DNA from: an uncultured Steroidobacter sp.
GTDB taxonomy: Bacteria > Pseudomonadota > Gammaproteobacteria > Steroidobacterales > Steroidobacteraceae
Direction: 5' to 3'
Assembly (NCBI GenBank): GCA_946478975.1
Contig: CAMLEO010000073.1
Location: 1 to 26,244 of the forward strand
DNA: 26,244 bases
Shown here: positions 24,101 to 26,244 of the stretch, one piece after another
Layout: the number at the start of each line of letters is the position of its first letter
How positions within the stretch are numbered: position 1 is the first letter of the stretch
The notes under the pieces: model-generated
Seen by the model: only the letters and a program-made list of their open reading frames with translations
What the model was told of the DNA's origin: nothing
The model's database searches: none
Program-made: the position numbers and the translations under genes

Positions 24101-26244
24101 CTCCGAGGGCAAGGCGTGGAACTTCCTGGTGCTGTCGGCGAAGACTCCGACCGCACTCGATGCCATGCGCGCGAATCTCGCCGATGCTTTAGAAGCTGCG
24201 GATGATGTTCACCTCGCAGATGCAGCGTTCACATTACAGTGCGGCAGGCGTGAGCTGGGCGAACGTCTGGCGGTGGTGGGGCGCGATCGCGATGAAGTCG
24301 TGCGCGCATTACGCGACCAGGCCGCCGATCGCTGCTTCCGTGGATCCAGCCTGGGGCGCAAGCCGATCGCGTTTCTGTTTCCCGGAGTGGGCGAGCAGTA
24401 CGTCAACATGGCGGCAGGGCTGTACGCGGGCCTGCCGGCGTTCCGCGACGAAATGGATACTTGTTTGCGCCTGCTGAAGCAGGAGCTGGACATCGATCTT
24501 GCGCAGGTCCTCTTCGTCGAGGGAATGTCCGCTTCGCGCAACGAGAAACAATTCTTCCGCGGAGAAATTTCTCGCGATCCGCACGCTCAGCAACTCGACC
24601 GGACGGTGTACGCGCAGTCAGCCACTTTCATGGTCGAGTACTGCCTGGCGCGCACACTGATGAGATGGGGATTCATGCCTGAAGCGCTGCTGGGGTACAG
24701 CGTTGGCGAATTCGCCGGGGCGACAATCGCCGGAGTTCTCTCGCTCTCCGATGCGCTGCGCCTGGTCGCCGGCCGCGCACGGATCATCGAATCACTGCCC
24801 GGCGGAGCAATGCTCGCGGTGCCGATGGCCGCGCACGAAGTGCGGCCACTCTTGGGCCCAGGCCTGGTGATGGGCATCGAGAGCGGACCGAGGCTTGCGG
24901 TGGTGTCGGGGCCGGACGCTGAAATACGAGCGTGCGAAGCGATGTTTGCATCCAAGAACATCGTGACGCGCCGACTCTCGACCACGCACGCGTTCCATTC
25001 GCCGATGATGCTTCCGGCGGTGGAGGCGTTGCGCGAACTGCTGAAGAGCGTGGAGCTGCGCAAGCCGACTTTACGCTGCCTGTCCAACGTGACGGGCACA
25101 TGGCTCACCGATGGCGAAGCCACGGATCCGGAATATTGGATCAAACATATGTGCCAGACGGCGCGATTCTCCGCGTGTCTGGATTCGCTGTCCGAGCAAG
25201 GCGGCTGGGCGATGTTGGAAGTGGGGCCCGGCGAGAGCCTGACTTCGCTGGTCAAACAGCGTTTGCTGGCGGACGACACGGAGAACGGATGGGTCGTCGC
25301 ACCCACGATGCGCACAACCTATGTGCGCAACGACGACCAATGCGTTCTCACCTCCGCATTGGCGAAGCTATGGGTCGCGGGGACGACGCCCGATTGGAAG
25401 GCGTATTACGCGGACGAACGGCGCGGTCGCATCCCATTGCCGGGATATGCGTTCGAGCGGCACCGCTACTGGATCGAGCCGGCTATAGACGCTGCACTCC
25501 CTGAGCAGCGAGCAGCCCGGCCCGCGAAGGCCGCGCTCGAGGACTCGTTCTATATTCCATCCTGGCGCGTTGCTGGCACCGCGCAGGTTGCTCTCGATAA
25601 TCTGCAGCCTGCTGCCGGCACGTGCTGGTTGATATTCGCCGACGTCAACGGGATCGGTGAAGCGCTGGCCGCGGCGGTTCGCCCGCTCGGCATCGATGCG
25701 GTTTTGGTGAAGCAAAGCGCTGCGTTCTCGGACGGTGAGAACGGCGAGTTCCTGATCCGAGCCTCGCAGAAGGACGACTACATCGCGCTGCTCAAAGCGC
25801 TCAAGCAGAGCCAGCGCATTCCGAGCCGAATCGTACATTTGTGGTCGGCGCAACGAGCGGAAGATCAGTCCGCCGAGTTGCAGGCGAGTCTCGATGCAGG
25901 CTTCTACAGTTTGTTCTTCGTAGCACAGGCGATTGGGGACCGGCTCGCTGACAGCCCCATCGAGCTGTGCATCGTTGCTAGCGACATGGATCCGGTGCTC
26001 GGCACGGAGGACATCGAACTGCCTCGCGCGACGCTGCGAGGCCCGTGCAAAGTGATCCGGCAGGAATACGCGAACATCGCCTGTCGCAGCATCGATCTGT
26101 TCAGCGCTCGCGATGTCTCACAGCCGCTGGAGCGACTGGCCGCGCAACTCGCGTGTGAAATTCTTGGCGGCAGGCAGGATCAGTTCGTTGCGTTCCGCCT
26201 GGGGCAGCGCTGGATACCGACGATGGAGCCGGTGCGCATCGAGG
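18168..26244 (+). CDS. Modular type I PKS, ACP-KS-AT(degenerate)-KR-ACP-KS-AT-KR(partial), cut by window end
   Basis: The frame is open without stops to the window edge, giving 2692 residues. An N-terminal ACP (about 1-85) has its Ser at 41 in FGLASSQ. KS1 starts near 99, with Cys268 (DTACSAS), His403 (EAHGTAT) and His443 (NIGH). A degenerate AT follows (about 618-830, listed separately). KR1 runs from about 930, with NADPH loop TGGLGNVG from 1174, Ser1322 and Tyr1335. ACP1 has Ser1483 in LGGNSL. KS2 starts near 1546, with Cys1717 (GTYCSTS), His1853 and His1893. AT2 runs from about 2067, with Ser2178 in GYSVGE and His2277 in HAFHS. A KR-type structural half begins near 2461 and is cut. An ACP before the first KS is the usual acceptor for a FAAL-activated fatty acid. 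HAFH favours malonyl or an ACP-borne malonyl analogue over methylmalonyl. The chain would pass to further modules or to NRPS C1. Confidence 0.96.
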   Translation, partial: MTIDQLSELRAWFCSKLSEITQSTYAEISWDDELSDFGLASSQVVGLTGELERWLGTQLPANLFYDHSTLRKVAEYILAGGQTARPTTQPPAVSTLNEPIAIVGMACRFPGANNPEEFWELLREGTNAVSEVPPSRWDIDAFFNPTPGMPGKMNTRHGGFIADIDRFDADAFGVSPREAERMDPQQRLLMEVSWEALEDAGIARPAIRGSRMGVFVGVSNMEYRARSLSDPLQIDAYAGTGNSPSIVANRISHYFDLHGPSISIDTACSASLTATHLACQSLRCGESKAALVGSVNVMLSPEFTIVFCQAGLLSPDGKCRTFDANAAGYVRGEGVAAIVLKMRSQAIADGDRIYALIRGSAVNQDGRTLALTAPSRSAQEALLSSAYESAGVAPAQIDYVEAHGTATAIGDVVEVAALSSVLGRERAPDRKCLVGSVKTNIGHLECAAGLAGVIKTVLAMRHRQIPPSLHFERPNPRIGFENLPLEVASSLTPWPQTGREPLAGVSAFGFGGTNAHVVLETVPTVARAAMARGFHALPVSARSASNLEKARRVLSAALRSADPPSVHDVAYTLARKESFQHRLVVIANDVEHAAAALSGTEVESTRIIRGVTPKSAEVSIGFVFSGAVEQSFELGGDLYESEPVYRQAVDECCAWLKREMGLDLLATARADILAHIEMLQPAVFVLEYALARLLEARGIVPETMLGYGTGEYVAAVVAGVFTLDQGLRITATRARLAAELALETSADAAGGATSPAQAAAVETLTKLIATWTLSAPRISLLSNLSGDYLRGEEAVSPAYWSRNLHQEITFGSGLERMLAAPARILVEIGPAQSLRDLVSARVQRLIVATCPGAAGSQAPRSFFLTSLAELWIAGAPVDWSRAFQDTPATLVSMPSWLFEPKRYWIDEANEKDGQQPSPGTGRRSDVADWFYEVHWKPVPLPADAAASTADETWLVLRDSGAVGRGLIEELRRRAKRVVSVTTSADGQFAHPHSDDYVLDPEQPAHLLRVMNELRESGEVPSRIVHLWNLTDEQDAQRLQTAGFFSLLALAQALGSNQVTKPVRLDVVSNGMYAARSDDTICAAKGTSIGAFRVIPQEYPNVTVRSIDLAAAGGGPDDVRRSVAQLVGELTSACTDVAVAYRDEQRLVQSYEARTVSAVPDGKDVLKNGGTYLVTGGLGNVGLTIADLLTRRYGAKVGLVSRRAFPHRDAWDAWLAAHDDDEVSRQIRKLRKMEEAGGEVVVLTADVADEVQMSEAFARFERGGSIDGVFHAAGLIASATHSVISELTREKIDPHFAAKVTGTLVLSRLLETRQADFCLLFSSISATLGGLTFAAYAAANAFEDSFALSRRSAPGTRWISVNWDAWAREHGEQDNKGTTLEAFLMWPDEAAEAVRRVLGSVRIPYLVSSTGDLRERLDQWVYRKQLLQSSTKERISHYARPTLATAYVAASNELEKRVAKVFQDVLGIEQVGLDDNFFDLGGNSLVSLQVLAMLQREFDRQFSPILLFEAPSVRMLAKRIAASGTDAALAPDPTRARRAPRRNNLQSAIAIVGMAGRFPGAADVASLWNNVLNGVESLTRFSDDDLREAGVEPALIHNPAYVKMRGVIPDIERFDAGVFGFSPREAELMDPQQRLMLETAWQTLDHAGYDPQRYAGRVGVFAGASPSAYQMMLHTDRALWRQLNSFETYVANTQDSLATRISYKLNLNGPSLSIGTYCSTSAVAIHLACQSLRLGESDMALAGGVTLQVPGKQGHLYEPGNQGSPDGHTRTFDARAQGTVFSDGVAMVLLKRLEDALADGDTIHAVIRATAINNDGSLKVGFTAPSVEQQAEVIALALEDAGLTAEDINYVEAHGTATELGDPIEVAALTRAFRETTAAEQFCALGSIKTNIGHTDRAAGVTGVVKAVHVLKTGSVPPTLHFERPNPKIDLARSPFFVSSQLVRLPSSGAPRRAGVTSLGVGGTNAHIVLEQSPELPQTSEGKAWNFLVLSAKTPTALDAMRANLADALEAADDVHLADAAFTLQCGRRELGERLAVVGRDRDEVVRALRDQAADRCFRGSSLGRKPIAFLFPGVGEQYVNMAAGLYAGLPAFRDEMDTCLRLLKQELDIDLAQVLFVEGMSASRNEKQFFRGEISRDPHAQQLDRTVYAQSATFMVEYCLARTLMRWGFMPEALLGYSVGEFAGATIAGVLSLSDALRLVAGRARIIESLPGGAMLAVPMAAHEVRPLLGPGLVMGIESGPRLAVVSGPDAEIRACEAMFASKNIVTRRLSTTHAFHSPMMLPAVEALRELLKSVELRKPTLRCLSNVTGTWLTDGEATDPEYWIKHMCQTARFSACLDSLSEQGGWAMLEVGPGESLTSLVKQRLLADDTENGWVVAPTMRTTYVRNDDQCVLTSALAKLWVAGTTPDWKAYYADERRGRIPLPGYAFERHRYWIEPAIDAALPEQRAARPAKAALEDSFYIPSWRVAGTAQVALDNLQPAAGTCWLIFADVNGIGEALAAAVRPLGIDAVLVKQSAAFSDGENGEFLIRASQKDDYIALLKALKQSQRIPSRIVHLWSAQRAEDQSAELQASLDAGFYSLFFVAQAIGDRLADSPIELCIVASDMDPVLGTEDIELPRATLRGPCKVIRQEYANIACRSIDLFSARDVSQPLERLAAQLACEILGGRQDQFVAFRLGQRWIPTMEPVRIE
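20019..20670 (+). pseudogene. Degenerate, internally deleted acyltransferase domain of PKS module 1
   Basis: The segment between KS1 and KR1 is recognisably an AT: LQPAVFVLEYALARLL, EYVAAVVAGV and, at the end, ILVEIGP. The nucleophile elbow GxSxGE reads GYGTGE (706-711), so Gly708 replaces the catalytic Ser. The oxyanion loop FPGxGxQ reads FSGAVEQ. From the TRAR motif to SNLSG there are 51 residues, compared with 105 in AT2 of the same protein. This removes most of the small subdomain and the HAFHS catalytic His. The frame is intact and the flanking KS, linker and KR look normal, so the segment may persist as a scaffold. ACP1 must receive its extender from another AT. Confidence 0.9.

Noticed and set aside
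1..26244. FkbH homologue, O-methyltransferase, transposase, tRNA or CRISPR array
   Set aside because: I looked for each across both strands and saw no supporting protein motifs, clover-leaf-like sequence or spaced repeats.

Overview
This window is the interior of a large hybrid polyketide / nonribosomal peptide biosynthetic cluster with a fatty-acid starter. It is cut at both ends: the first gene (a fatty acyl-AMP ligase) enters from the left, and the last gene (a modular polyketide synthase) runs off the right. The DNA is visibly GC-rich. The PvdE/SyrD-like exporter, the MbtH protein and the mix of FAAL, PKS and NRPS suggest a proteobacterium, possibly a gammaproteobacterium with a large secondary metabolism. 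That assignment is inference.

Layout. Block 1 (1-12521, + strand, tightly packed) holds FAAL, a TauD/clavaminate-synthase-like Fe(II)/2-oxoglutarate oxygenase, a GH28 (polygalacturonase-fold) protein and a 2828-residue NRPS ending in a thioesterase. Block 2 (12536-12748, - strand) is an MbtH-like protein facing the NRPS. Block 3 (12961-15290, + strand) is a three-gene set for an ACP-bound PKS extender unit: 3-hydroxyacyl-CoA dehydrogenase, free-standing ACP and acyl-CoA dehydrogenase. They resemble FkbK/FkbJ/FkbI of FK520 and ZmaG/ZmaD/ZmaE of zwittermicin. Block 4 (15507-26244, + strand) is a type II thioesterase, a PvdE/SyrD-type ABC exporter and a PKS with at least two modules. The divergent gap at 12749-12960 carries a good sigma70-like promoter whose -35 box is overlapped by a perfect 14-bp palindrome with a LacI/GalR-type core.

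How the genes may work together (inference): FAAL adenylates a fatty acid and loads the N-terminal ACP of the PKS. The PKS extends it, probably using a hydroxy-, methoxy- or aminomalonyl-ACP unit made by block 3. The NRPS adds about two residues (the second predicted Ala, the first Asp/Asn-like but atypical), helped by MbtH, and its terminal TE releases the product. The oxygenase tailors it, the type II TE edits misprimed carriers and the ABC protein exports the lipopeptide.

Most notable: (1) the acyltransferase of PKS module 1 is degenerate, with the nucleophile Ser replaced by Gly, about 54 residues missing and the catalytic His lost; (2) the NRPS carries the in-frame fossil of a deleted module, the C-terminal part of an A domain fused directly to the second half of a C domain; (3) an apparently catalytically intact, leaderless GH28 enzyme sits inside the operon; (4) the extender-unit trio has no FkbH partner in the window.
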